Shown here: positions 1 to 7,961 of the stretch, piece by piece
How positions within the stretch are numbered: position 1 is the first letter of the stretch
How the letters are laid out: every line of letters starts with the position of its first letter
Source: Sunxiuqinia sp965230765
GTDB lineage: Bacteria; Bacteroidota; Bacteroidia; Bacteroidales; Prolixibacteraceae
Direction: 5' to 3'
Length of the DNA: 64,000 bases
Assembly: GCA_965230765.1 (NCBI GenBank)
Contig: CBDDLR010000001.1
Coordinates: forward strand, 2,666,001-2,730,000
Notes under the pieces: generated by a model
Seen by the model: the letters and a program-made list of their open reading frames with translations, nothing else
Databases searched by the model: none
Told to the model about the DNA's origin: nothing
Position numbers and translations under genes: made by a program

Positions 1-3000
1 CAAACTAAGCTGAGTCTGGATATTGAAAATTCGACTGTTAAAGAAGTCTTAAAAAGTATTGAAGACCAGAGCGAATTTTTATTCATGTATAATAATGAAG
101 ATGTTGATGTTTCGAGAAATGTTAGCATTAATGTTGAAAATAATTCGGTTGAAGATATTTTAAATGATTTATTCAAAAGTACAGATGTCAGTTTTGAAAT
201 CATCAACCGTCAAATTGTACTTAAAACCCAGAATAATTTATTTGGAACAACACAGCAAGTAGTATCTGTTAGTGGTATTGTTTCTAATGAAGAAGGTGAG
301 CCAATTCCTGGAGTTACGGTGTTTGTTAAAGGGACAACAAAAGGTACAATTACAGATATGGATGGAAAGTACGTTATTTCAAACATAGCGGTAGACAGTA
401 AGTTGGTATTTTCTTTTATTGGTATGACAACACAAGAAGTTGATATTGCCGGACAATCTGAGATTGACGTTACGATGCTGGCTGATGTAATTGGAATTGA
501 AGAAGTTGTTGCTATCGGTTACGGAGTATCCAAAAAAAGTGATTTGACAGGTTCTGTCGCATCTGTAAGTGGTGAAGATTTCGAGAATGTTCCGGTTTCC
601 CGTGTGGATCAAATTCTTCAGGGGAAAGCAGCAGGTGTACAGGTTACACAGACTAATGGTGCTCCGGGGTCGGGAAGTTCTATTCGCATCAGGGGAGGAA
701 ATTCAATTCAGGGAAATAACGAACCTTTATATGTTATCGATGGATTTATTGTAGGAACAGATTTTAACCTGAATAATATCAATGTAAACGATATTGAATC
801 ATTAGAAATACTAAAAGATGCAACAGCTATTTCAATCTACGGTACAAGGGGTGCAAACGGGGTTATCCTTATTTCAACAAAGAGCGGTCTGGATGTTCAG
901 CCCGGAAAACCAATTGTTAGATTTAATACTTATGCTGGTATACAAGAACTTACCAGCACAATTGATTTGGCAAGTGGCCCTGATTTAGCACGGCTGGCCA
1001 ACCTGGATGCTGAAAAAAGGAATGCAGCATTACCATTTCCTGACCTTAGTATTGTTCCAGATGTTGACTGGATTGATCAGGTGACCCAAACAGCACCGAT
1101 GTACAATGTTGATTTATCAATAAGTGGAAGATCCGAAAAAGGAAATGTGAATTATTATATTTCTGGGAATTACTTTAATCAGGAAGGGATTGTAAGGGCT
1201 TCAGGTATTGAAAAATATACATTCAGGACCAATATTGATGTGAAGCTTAGCGAGAAGCTTTCAATGGGAGTTCGTTTAAATGTTTCTCATAATTACAGGG
1301 AACGCAATAAAGTAAACTTATCGTCATTATGGAATGATGGGCTAACTGCAAAGGCCATTTATAACGAGGATGGATCGTTTACCGATAAGAACCCGGTGAC
1401 CGATGGAACTCAACGAAACGCTGAGGCAGATATCCAGCTAAGGGTTGATCATCAGTACCAGACCAATATTTTAGGGAATGCCTATCTTCAGTTTGAACCT
1501 ATTAAAGATTTGATATTCAAAACAACCATAGGACCAAAAGTAAATTACCTGAAAAGGAATCGCTATAATCCCGGTATTTTACCAGAAAGGTTGATAGATA
1601 ATAGTGGTGGATATGCACGAATTAATACCGCTCAGGACATTGACGTGTTAAATGAAAATACGGTTTCATACGCAAAACAAATTAATGATGATCATAAGTT
1701 TGATGTGTTGGCTGGTTTTACCTGGCAAACATCAACTCTTGAAACGACTAACGCTGAAGCTGAAGGGTTTACTAATGATGTACTTGAATACAATAATTTA
1801 GAAATTGGAAGTGATCCTACCAGAAATGTTGTCGAATCTGGATTTACTAAATTCCAGTTGGTGTCCTGGCTTGGACGGGTTAATTATAATTTCAAGGAGA
1901 GATACTTACTAACTTTTGTTGGCCGGGTAGATGGTGCTTCACGCTTTGCCGGATCAAATAACGAGTATGCCTTTTTCCCTTCCGGAGCTATTGCTTGGAG
2001 AATGATAGAAGAACCCTGGGTTCAGGATTTGGGTGTATTCGATAATTTAAAGTTACGCGCCAGTTTTGGACGTTCAGGAAGTCAGGCGATTGCTCCCTAT
2101 CGGACATTAGCTGTTTTAGATGCACGTAGTATGTTTTTTAATGGGTTGGAACAGGTCGGAGTAAGAAATGGACGTCCTAGAAGTCCTGATTTAATGTGGG
2201 AAACAACAGAACAGTTGGATATTGGTTTGGAATCAGCTTTCCTTGGAGGACGATTAGCCGTAGAAATAGATTATTATCAGAAAAAGACAAGTGATCTTTT
2301 GTTAAATGTTCGGATACCTCCACAAACCGGTTTTAACGATAAGCTTCAAAACTTAGGCGAAGTTGAGAATAAAGGGTTGGAATTATTGATTAATACGGTG
2401 AATGTTAAAACCCGTGACTTCTCCTGGGAAACTAGTTTAACTATTGCAGCAAACCGCAGTAACGTATTGGATATTGGTGATGCTGAATACATTGATATTG
2501 CATCGCCAACGAACCAAGGTGGTCCCGGTGGAAGGTTGATTGTTGGGGAAACGGCTCCTGCATTTGTTGGTGTTCAGTACCTCGGTGTCTGGAACAGTCA
2601 GGAGGAGATTGATGAGTCCGGCATCCTGAATCAGATGGTTGGCGGGCCACGATTCAAAGATACGGATGGGGATAAAGTGATATCCATTAACGATTTTGAA
2701 GTAATTGGTAGTCCGGAAGCAGATTTCTTTGGTGGTATTCAGAATACCTTCAAATGGAAAGACTTGACTTTGGATGTTTACTTTAACGGATCTTACGGGA
2801 ATGATCTTTACAACAGTCTTTCTCATCAGGCATATTTCTTTAGGGAAGGTTCAAACGCATATGCTGATTTAGTGAACCATTGGAGTGAAACCAACAAGGA
2901 TTCGGACATACCCATGCCAGGAACATCGCAGTCACTGGCAAATATTAAAAGTAACACCCGTTTGATTGAAGATGGATCCTATTTGAGGCTGAAGAATGTT

Positions 3001-3237
3001 CGTCTAACTTATGATGTTCCAACGCATAAGTTGGCGGCTATTAATTGGATCAATAAATTGAATGTTTATGTATCTGGAACCAACTTGGCCTTATTCTCTA
3101 AAAATAAACTGTTTGATCCTGAGGTGAGTAGATATGCCAATGGTGGTAGCGAAAATGAGAGTGTTCAAACTGGTTTTACCCGAGGTGAGTATCCTTACGC
3201 CAGAACAATTACATTTGGTTTGAAGGCTGAGTTTTAA
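1..3237 (+). CDS. SusC-like TonB-dependent outer-membrane receptor, 5' end outside window
   Basis: Outer-membrane importer of glycan fragments, powered by TonB and paired with the SusD-like protein downstream. The reading frame is open from base 1 (reads QTKLSLDIEN...), so the first ATG at 85 is internal and the true start lies left of the window. Visible in order: an STN domain (about the first 75 residues), a carboxypeptidase-regulatory-like beta domain (VSGIVSNEEGEPIPGVTVFV), the plug (KKSDLTGSVASVSGEDF to YVIDGF), and a long barrel ending in TFGLKAEF with a terminal aromatic residue. The STN domain is the part that, in FecA-type and some SusC-type receptors, signals to an anti-sigma factor; no such partner lies next to it here. 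The neighbouring sulfatase suggests a sulfated polysaccharide substrate, which is an inference. Confidence 0.96.
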   Translation, partial: QTKLSLDIENSTVKEVLKSIEDQSEFLFMYNNEDVDVSRNVSINVENNSVEDILNDLFKSTDVSFEIINRQIVLKTQNNLFGTTQQVVSVSGIVSNEEGEPIPGVTVFVKGTTKGTITDMDGKYVISNIAVDSKLVFSFIGMTTQEVDIAGQSEIDVTMLADVIGIEEVVAIGYGVSKKSDLTGSVASVSGEDFENVPVSRVDQILQGKAAGVQVTQTNGAPGSGSSIRIRGGNSIQGNNEPLYVIDGFIVGTDFNLNNINVNDIESLEILKDATAISIYGTRGANGVILISTKSGLDVQPGKPIVRFNTYAGIQELTSTIDLASGPDLARLANLDAEKRNAALPFPDLSIVPDVDWIDQVTQTAPMYNVDLSISGRSEKGNVNYYISGNYFNQEGIVRASGIEKYTFRTNIDVKLSEKLSMGVRLNVSHNYRERNKVNLSSLWNDGLTAKAIYNEDGSFTDKNPVTDGTQRNAEADIQLRVDHQYQTNILGNAYLQFEPIKDLIFKTTIGPKVNYLKRNRYNPGILPERLIDNSGGYARINTAQDIDVLNENTVSYAKQINDDHKFDVLAGFTWQTSTLETTNAEAEGFTNDVLEYNNLEIGSDPTRNVVESGFTKFQLVSWLGRVNYNFKERYLLTFVGRVDGASRFAGSNNEYAFFPSGAIAWRMIEEPWVQDLGVFDNLKLRASFGRSGSQAIAPYRTLAVLDARSMFFNGLEQVGVRNGRPRSPDLMWETTEQLDIGLESAFLGGRLAVEIDYYQKKTSDLLLNVRIPPQTGFNDKLQNLGEVENKGLELLINTVNVKTRDFSWETSLTIAANRSNVLDIGDAEYIDIASPTNQGGPGGRLIVGETAPAFVGVQYLGVWNSQEEIDESGILNQMVGGPRFKDTDGDKVISINDFEVIGSPEADFFGGIQNTFKWKDLTLDVYFNGSYGNDLYNSLSHQAYFFREGSNAYADLVNHWSETNKDSDIPMPGTSQSLANIKSNTRLIEDGSYLRLKNVRLTYDVPTHKLAAINWINKLNVYVSGTNLALFSKNKLFDPEVSRYANGGSENESVQTGFTRGEYPYARTITFGLKAEF

Positions 3238-3265
3238 TAAAGTGAACAATTAAAAATTCAAAACA

Positions 3266-4783
3266 ATGAAAAATATACGATATAAATTTCTTATTGTACT
3301 GTTGCTTGGCTTAACAGTAGTGAGCTGTGAAAGCTTTTTAGAAGAGGAACCAAGGGACATTCTATCTCCCAATAATTTCTTTAATTCTGATGACGAGGCT
3401 AAAGCTGCTGCCAATGGTATTTATGGCTCCTTTATGTTTGATCAAAAATTATACAATACTGTCGGATTATCCAAATTCTATATGTTTGGTACTGATTTAA
3501 TTAATCCTAACCGTTATGGTGGCGAAGCGAAGGATTTCGCTTTATTTACAATTACCGAAGGAAATAATCCAACAGGGGGTACATGGCAATCACTTTACCG
3601 TGTTGTTCAGGATTGTAACAATGTTCTTGAACGGATTGAAGGAAACGAGAAAATTTCACAAGATGGATATGAACAGACGAGAGGCGAAGTATTATTTCTG
3701 CGATCGTTGGCGTATTATCATTTGACCAATATTTGGGGCGATGTACCATATTATACCGATGCGCTTCCAATAGACGAAGTTGCAGTTTTAGGGCGTTTTG
3801 ATAGAGCTCAAATTCAGCTGGATATGATTAATGACTTGAAGGAAGCTCAAAACTTATTGCCTGACAGGTATAGTGCTGCGGAGCTTGGGCGAGCCACAAA
3901 ATGGGCTGCTGCTACTTTAGAGGCTAAATTCCATATGGTACGTAACGATTGGCAAAATATGCGTGATAAATCTGTTGATATCATCAACAATTCTTGGCAT
4001 GTTCTTTTAGATAATTATGGAGATGTGTTCAATGATTATCCATTGGATGAGCATAATGATGAAATTATCTGGCAATTTGACTATGTGAAAGACTTGGCTC
4101 AGCAACGACGAACAGATTTCTTTACTCCACGAATACGTGATGAACCCAAGGCTTCTTCTGAAAAAAATACTTTGCGATCAGCACTTTCAGCTAATGGCCA
4201 TGTAATGACTGGGTATGGACTGGCGATTCCAACACCTACGATAATTAACAAATTCCAGGATGATGACCTAAGAAAGGCTTGGAACATCACCAATGATTAT
4301 GAGGGGATTGAATTAAAATGGCATTACATCCCTAAAAATTGGGATTTGAGGTCTGAAGAATCCCCACGTGAAAATCATGGTAACAATACCATCGTTTTTC
4401 GCTTAGCAGATATTTACCTTATGGCAGCTGAAGCAGAAAATGAGTTGAATGGGCCATCCAATGCCTATCAGTACATAAACGCAGTGAGGGAACGTGCTTT
4501 TGAACCAGATCAGCCTTTGTCTGGATTGAGCCAGGAAGAATTTAGGTTAGCCATTCGTGATGAGCGTGCCTTTGAGTTGATGGGGGAAGATCATCGCCGT
4601 TTAGACTTAATTCGCTGGGGGATATTGGTTGAAACAGTACAAAATACAGAATATGTTCCAGCTTTTAGGGAGGCCCCAAATAATGTGAAAGCACATCATG
4701 CGCTATTTCCAATTACATTGGAAAGTTTTGAGTTGAACCCGGCGCTACTTGAATCAGATCCTACAAACAATGGATACAGATAG
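3266..4783 (+). CDS. SusD/RagB-like surface glycan-binding lipoprotein
   Basis: Surface lipoprotein that caps the SusC-like barrel and binds glycan before import. A lipoprotein signal ends in LTVVSC (Cys at residue 21), followed by the typical SusD start ESFLEEEPRDILSPNNFF. Helical TPR-type segments follow, and the C-terminal part has the family pattern AVRERAF...IRDERAFELMGEDHRRLDLIRWG. At 505 residues the length is normal for the family. It starts 28 bp after the SusC stop and is surely co-transcribed with it. A stem-loop follows the gene. Substrate specificity cannot be read from the sequence; the adjacent sulfatase points to a sulfated glycan. Confidence 0.96.
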   Translation: MKNIRYKFLIVLLLGLTVVSCESFLEEEPRDILSPNNFFNSDDEAKAAANGIYGSFMFDQKLYNTVGLSKFYMFGTDLINPNRYGGEAKDFALFTITEGNNPTGGTWQSLYRVVQDCNNVLERIEGNEKISQDGYEQTRGEVLFLRSLAYYHLTNIWGDVPYYTDALPIDEVAVLGRFDRAQIQLDMINDLKEAQNLLPDRYSAAELGRATKWAAATLEAKFHMVRNDWQNMRDKSVDIINNSWHVLLDNYGDVFNDYPLDEHNDEIIWQFDYVKDLAQQRRTDFFTPRIRDEPKASSEKNTLRSALSANGHVMTGYGLAIPTPTIINKFQDDDLRKAWNITNDYEGIELKWHYIPKNWDLRSEESPRENHGNNTIVFRLADIYLMAAEAENELNGPSNAYQYINAVRERAFEPDQPLSGLSQEEFRLAIRDERAFELMGEDHRRLDLIRWGILVETVQNTEYVPAFREAPNNVKAHHALFPITLESFELNPALLESDPTNNGYR

Positions 4784-4807
4784 TATTTAATTTATCAATT
4801 AGTGAAG

Positions 4808-4846
4808 AAAATCAGCTCTTGTTCTTCAGGGGCTGATTTTTATTGT
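4808..4846 (+). terminator. Probable terminator after the SusC/SusD pair
   Basis: A 9-bp inverted repeat (AAAATCAGC at 4808-4816, GCTGATTTT at 4832-4840, loop 15 nt) followed by a T-rich run. It may end or attenuate the SusCD transcript before the sulfatase. Confidence 0.6.
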
Positions 4847-4878
4847 TATTTTTCCAGTCTAATGAATTCAACAATAAA

Positions 4879-6309
4879 ATGAAAAGATCAAAGAACCTAT
4901 CTCATTTAGCGATTAGTTGCTTTGTTGCATCCGTGTTCCTTATTACTTCATGTAACCCAATTAAGAAAGAAAATGGGCAAAAAACTAAACCCAATATTAT
5001 TCTTATAAACATTGATGATATGGGCTGGCGTGATGTTGGTTTTATGGGATCGGAATATTACGAAACGCCAAATATTGATGAACTTGCTGAAGGTGGGATG
5101 ATATTTACACAAGCCTACGCCGCTGCAGCTAATTGCGCGCCAAGCCGGGCTTGCTTAATGAGTGGGCAATGGACACCTCGGCATGGGGTTTACACAGTAG
5201 ATAACTCGGACAGAGGAAAGAGTAAAAATCGCAAACTAATTCCTACAACAAATAATCCGTATATGTCTGAAAGCAATCTGCTGTTGCCTGAGGTATTGAA
5301 AGGTGCTGGTTACACAACCTGCCACGCAGGAAAATGGCATTTAACGGATGATCCTTTAAAAGATGGGTTTGACGTAAATATTGGTGGAAGTCATTCTGGT
5401 AACCCCGGAAGTTATTACCCACCTTACTCTCGGGTTGCATTAGATGCCCCATCTGATGACTATTACCTGACAACTCTAATCATGGACAAAACCCTGGAGT
5501 TTGTGAAATCTGTGCAGGATGAACCTTTCTTTTTATATTATTCGCCTTATGCAGTACACACGCCTATTAACCCGGTTAATGAATTGCTTCCAAAGTATGA
5601 AAACAAAGCTGAATGGAACGGACAGAATAATGCTAAATATGCAACAATGGTGGAAAACCTGGATAGGCAGATTGGACGGTTAATCGATCTTTTGAAAGAC
5701 GAGGGAAAACTTGACAATACATTTATTCTTTTCTCATCCGATAATGGCGGGCATTACAGAATAACAAAACAGTGGCCATTGCGATCTGGAAAAGGTGCTT
5801 ATTACGAGGGGGGTATTCGTGAGCCGATGTTTGCTTTTTGGCCAGGGAAAATAAACGCTTCTGCAAAATCTGATGTTCCTGTAACCAACTTAGATTTTTA
5901 TCCTACAATTTTGGAAGTAGCAGGTATTGACAAACCCATTGACAAAGTTTTAGATGGTGAAAGCATTTTGCCAATCTTCTCTAATACGGGTTCAATTAAT
6001 GATCGTCCGCTATTTTGGCATTTCCCAATTTACTTGCAGGCGTACATAAAAAATGATTCAACCACTCAAGATCCGCTGTTTAGGACCCGCCCCGGATCTG
6101 CTGTCAGACAAGGGGATTGGAAACTTATTCAGTACTTTGAAAACAATGACATAGAACTTTATAACCTGAAAGAAGATATTGGAGAAATAAATAATTTGGC
6201 AGAATCGGAACCTGAGAAACGGGAAGGGCTATTAGAGCTTTTGGAAAACTGGAGGAAAGAAACTGGAGCTCCGGTTCCTACTGAATTAAATCCGGAATAT
6301 CAGCACTAA
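4879..6309 (+). CDS. Sulfatase, S1 family (formylglycine-dependent), lipoprotein
   Basis: Hydrolyses sulfate esters from a polysaccharide or oligosaccharide. I chose the ATG at 4879 rather than the TTG at 4843 because it begins a clean lipoprotein signal (MKRSKN...FLITSC, Cys about residue 25), so the enzyme is probably membrane-anchored in the periplasm or at the surface. Metal-binding Asp residues sit in ININIDDMGW-like sequence near residues 46-47. The modification motif C-A-P-S-R (about residues 86-90) is the Cys-type site converted to formylglycine by a maturase not seen in this window. Length (476 aa) is normal. Together with the SusCD pair upstream it marks a locus for a sulfated glycan; which one cannot be decided from sequence. 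Confidence 0.95.
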   Translation: MKRSKNLSHLAISCFVASVFLITSCNPIKKENGQKTKPNIILINIDDMGWRDVGFMGSEYYETPNIDELAEGGMIFTQAYAAAANCAPSRACLMSGQWTPRHGVYTVDNSDRGKSKNRKLIPTTNNPYMSESNLLLPEVLKGAGYTTCHAGKWHLTDDPLKDGFDVNIGGSHSGNPGSYYPPYSRVALDAPSDDYYLTTLIMDKTLEFVKSVQDEPFFLYYSPYAVHTPINPVNELLPKYENKAEWNGQNNAKYATMVENLDRQIGRLIDLLKDEGKLDNTFILFSSDNGGHYRITKQWPLRSGKGAYYEGGIREPMFAFWPGKINASAKSDVPVTNLDFYPTILEVAGIDKPIDKVLDGESILPIFSNTGSINDRPLFWHFPIYLQAYIKNDSTTQDPLFRTRPGSAVRQGDWKLIQYFENNDIELYNLKEDIGEINNLAESEPEKREGLLELLENWRKETGAPVPTELNPEYQH

Positions 6310-6312
6310 AAC

Positions 6313-6350
6313 AAAAAACCTTGTAACTAAAATGCTACAAGGTTTTTTTT
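6313..6350 (+). terminator. Rho-independent terminator of the sulfatase gene
   Basis: Stem AAAACCTTGTA / TACAAGGTTTT (6315-6325 and 6336-6346) with a run of T. It sits between the sulfatase and the convergent tRNA-Arg and probably serves both directions. Confidence 0.85.
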
Positions 6351-6352
6351 AG

Positions 6353-6426
6353 TGAACCTGAAGGGACTCGAACCCCTAACCTCCTGATCCGTAGTCAGGT
6401 GCTCTATCCAATTAAGCTACAGGTCC
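6353..6426 (-). tRNA. tRNA-Arg (anticodon ACG)
   Basis: On the minus strand a complete cloverleaf can be drawn. The acceptor is GGACCTG/CAGGTTC with one G-U pair, the D arm is GCTTAATTGGATAGAGC, the anticodon stem is CCTGA/TCAGG with loop CTACGGA (ACG at positions 34-36), and the T arm is AGGGG TTCGAGT CCCTT. CCA is not encoded. Its first 33 nt (6394-6426) are duplicated 275 bp upstream at 6669-6721. The first 15 nt of the tRNA also form the last codons of the GIY-YIG gene. Confidence 0.95.
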
Positions 6427-6666
6427 TTCTTTTATATTTTTTAAGAACTCTTTTCCGATACCGGATTTGAGATATTTCTCTCTTTTTCTTGCTTCAACTC
6501 TACCAATACACTCTTCAAAATAGATCAATTTCCAGGGTTTAAATCCTTTCGTCGATTTTGTTTTTCCAGAGTTATGTTCCTGTAGTCTTCTGTCAATATC
6601 TGATGTAAATCCGACATAAATTCGACCATCTAATTGACTCTTTATTGCATAAACAAAAAACTTCAT
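6412..6666 (-). CDS. GIY-YIG nuclease-domain protein embedded at tRNA-Arg
   Basis: An 84-residue single-domain GIY-YIG protein. FVYAIKS at residues 4-10 and RIYVGFT at 15-21 form the GIY/YIG strands; R27, the FEE segment around 50-52 and RVEARKREKYLK complete the family pattern. This family also includes small chromosomal proteins of unknown role (UPF0213-type); homing nucleases share the fold. The last five codons, GGA CCT GTA GCT TAA, are exactly the first 15 nt of the intact tRNA-Arg, and the start codon lies 2 nt after a displaced copy of the tRNA 5' half. There is no clear ribosome-binding site. It is probably transcribed from the tRNA promoter. A role as a mobile homing-type element is inferred from this geometry. 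Confidence 0.85.
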   Translation of the reverse strand: MKFFVYAIKSQLDGRIYVGFTSDIDRRLQEHNSGKTKSTKGFKPWKLIYFEECIGRVEARKREKYLKSGIGKEFLKNIKEGPVA

Positions 6667-6668
6667 TT

Positions 6669-6721
6669 GTCAGGTGCTCCCTGCCTGCCGGCAGGCAGGT
6701 ATCCAATTAAGCTACAGGTCC
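6669..6721 (-). pseudogene. Displaced 5' fragment of tRNA-Arg, split by a palindrome
   Basis: On the minus strand it reads the first 22 nt of tRNA-Arg, then a 20-nt insert, then the next 11 nt (GAGCACCTGAC). All 33 tRNA-derived bases are identical to 6394-6426. It lacks the rest of the tRNA and cannot fold as one. It is best explained as the original 5' half left behind when the GIY-YIG segment entered. Confidence 0.85.
6680..6699. repeat. Perfect 20-nt palindrome inside the tRNA-Arg fragment
   Basis: CCTGCCTGCC followed by its exact reverse complement, inserted between the D-arm bases of the displaced fragment. It is not present in the intact tRNA. It appears once in this window but has the look of a dispersed REP-like palindrome. 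Confidence 0.85.
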
Positions 6722-6741
6722 ATGATTGCGTTAAAGCGCTG

Positions 6742-6773
6742 CAAATATAATACTTTTCTTAAAGAATGGTCAA
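6742..6773 (-). promoter_or_regulatory. Probable promoter of the tRNA-Arg / GIY-YIG transcript
   Basis: On the minus strand: TTG (6773-6771), 21-nt spacer, TATATTTG (6749-6742), matching the Bacteroidota TTTG / TAnnTTTG pattern. Predicted start near 6735, just before the displaced tRNA fragment. Transcription would pass through the fragment, the GIY-YIG gene and the intact tRNA. Confidence 0.5.
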
Positions 6774-6788
6774 TAAAATAAAGTTTTT

Positions 6789-7085
6789 TTAGTCTTCGTA
6801 TTTTCCCATTTTATCGGCAATTGTCACATCTTGCTGAAAGACAGTTTGTATCTTAATGTAAGTCATCATTTTTTCTGTTCCATTTTCTTCAAGTATTTCA
6901 TGGATCCGTTTTACCAAAGCCATTATTTCATCATATTCCCCTTCAATAACTGTTTCAAATGGACACACTTTAAAAGGCAATCCTGATTTTTGAATTTCTT
7001 CTATGGCAGAATCAACCAACTCATAACTGTTTTTGTTTTTTGCTTGTGGTAAAACCTGAAGGGCGAGGTTTATCTTATTCTTCAT
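6789..7085 (-). CDS. MTH1187/YkoF-type thiamine-binding protein (DUF77)
   Basis: A 98-residue protein with the ferredoxin-like DUF77 pattern: an N-terminal strand (INLALQVLP), a helix (SYELVDSAIEEIQKSG), then PFETVIEGEYDEIMALVKRIHE. In the family, members bind thiamine or a related pyrimidine and may supply it to transport or salvage; none of that is provable here. It begins inside the last 11 bases of the upstream 246-aa gene, so the two are translationally coupled. Length is normal. Confidence 0.8.
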   Translation of the reverse strand: MKNKINLALQVLPQAKNKNSYELVDSAIEEIQKSGLPFKVCPFETVIEGEYDEIMALVKRIHEILEENGTEKMMTYIKIQTVFQQDVTIADKMGKYED

Positions 7086-7815
7086 TCGTTTGTTTCTTAT
7101 TGTTTTTAAGGAAGTTTCTTATTTCATCGGCAGACAGTGCCTTAACGTTTGTGATAATAATATCGTCTTTCAGGAAATTTCCAAACTGGTTACATTCTTT
7201 AATGAAAGAACTTAAAACCTGATGTAAGTTTTGTTTAAGGGGAAATAAGAAAAGGGCGAGCGCAAATCCAGTATCAAAGTCAACTTCCTCAAGTTCTCCT
7301 TCACTTTCTTTCAAAAAATAAGCTAGTTCACTTTTTACAAGCTTCTTTTGGGTTTCGTTAAAATCTTCGTCAATGTCGTGTTTCATTACAGAGACGAAAT
7401 ACCTGATCTTCTGTTCCCTGCCACCCAGTCCGGTAGAGATAAAAACTTGTTGTTCTTCCAATAATGAGCTTTGCAGTACCATCCTGCTTTCTTGTAGGGC
7501 CAAAACTGCCCATGATTTTAATTCTTCGCTCGATTCTTTATGGAACTTTTCAATTATACGAAATGCTTCAACATCATCGATTCCGGCAAGACCAACCAGT
7601 GTCTTCTTTTTTAGCTCAAAAGTACATTCTTCGCTGTATAATAAGTCTGGTGCAGTTTTTATCAATCCCTCAATCTCATCTTCTTCCCTTGTGGAGCGGG
7701 CTAGCTCAAAATACTCCATTTGCAGGTCAACATCAATTTGCTCTTCCAGAATGCTAAAATTTTCGGGCAATGAATCTATCGCTTCTTGAATCTTTTTTAA
7801 ATCGTTTTCGTCCAT
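7075..7815 (-). CDS. Hypothetical protein with HEAT-like helical repeats
   Basis: 246 residues, acidic, no signal peptide or membrane segment, so probably cytosolic. The middle (KKTLVGLAGIDDVEAFRIIE ... SWAVLALQESRMVL) resembles paired helices of HEAT/armadillo repeats. I do not recognise a named family. It overlaps the start of the DUF77 gene by 11 bp and is the first gene of that two-gene unit. It is divergent from feoAB across a 146-bp intergenic region. Confidence 0.75.
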   Translation of the reverse strand: MDENDLKKIQEAIDSLPENFSILEEQIDVDLQMEYFELARSTREEDEIEGLIKTAPDLLYSEECTFELKKKTLVGLAGIDDVEAFRIIEKFHKESSEELKSWAVLALQESRMVLQSSLLEEQQVFISTGLGGREQKIRYFVSVMKHDIDEDFNETQKKLVKSELAYFLKESEGELEEVDFDTGFALALFLFPLKQNLHQVLSSFIKECNQFGNFLKDDIIITNVKALSADEIRNFLKNNKKQTNEE

Positions 7816-7878
7816 CTCATATCATTATTTATGCAAAGTTAAACGAATGACGAAAGTATGCACCGCTTTTGCTGAATT

Positions 7879-7912
7879 TTTGAAAGTTTTTTTAAAAACT
7901 TAAATATCTTTG
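7879..7912 (+). promoter_or_regulatory. Probable promoter of feoAB
   Basis: TATCTTTG (7905-7912) matches TAnnTTTG. A TTTG lies 22 nt upstream (7879-7882), slightly farther than usual. Predicted transcript start near 7919, leaving a leader of about 43 nt before the GTG start. Confidence 0.5.
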
Positions 7913-7961
7913 CATGGTTATTTTTATTTGATTCAAATTAGCATAAATATAGAATTGGGGA

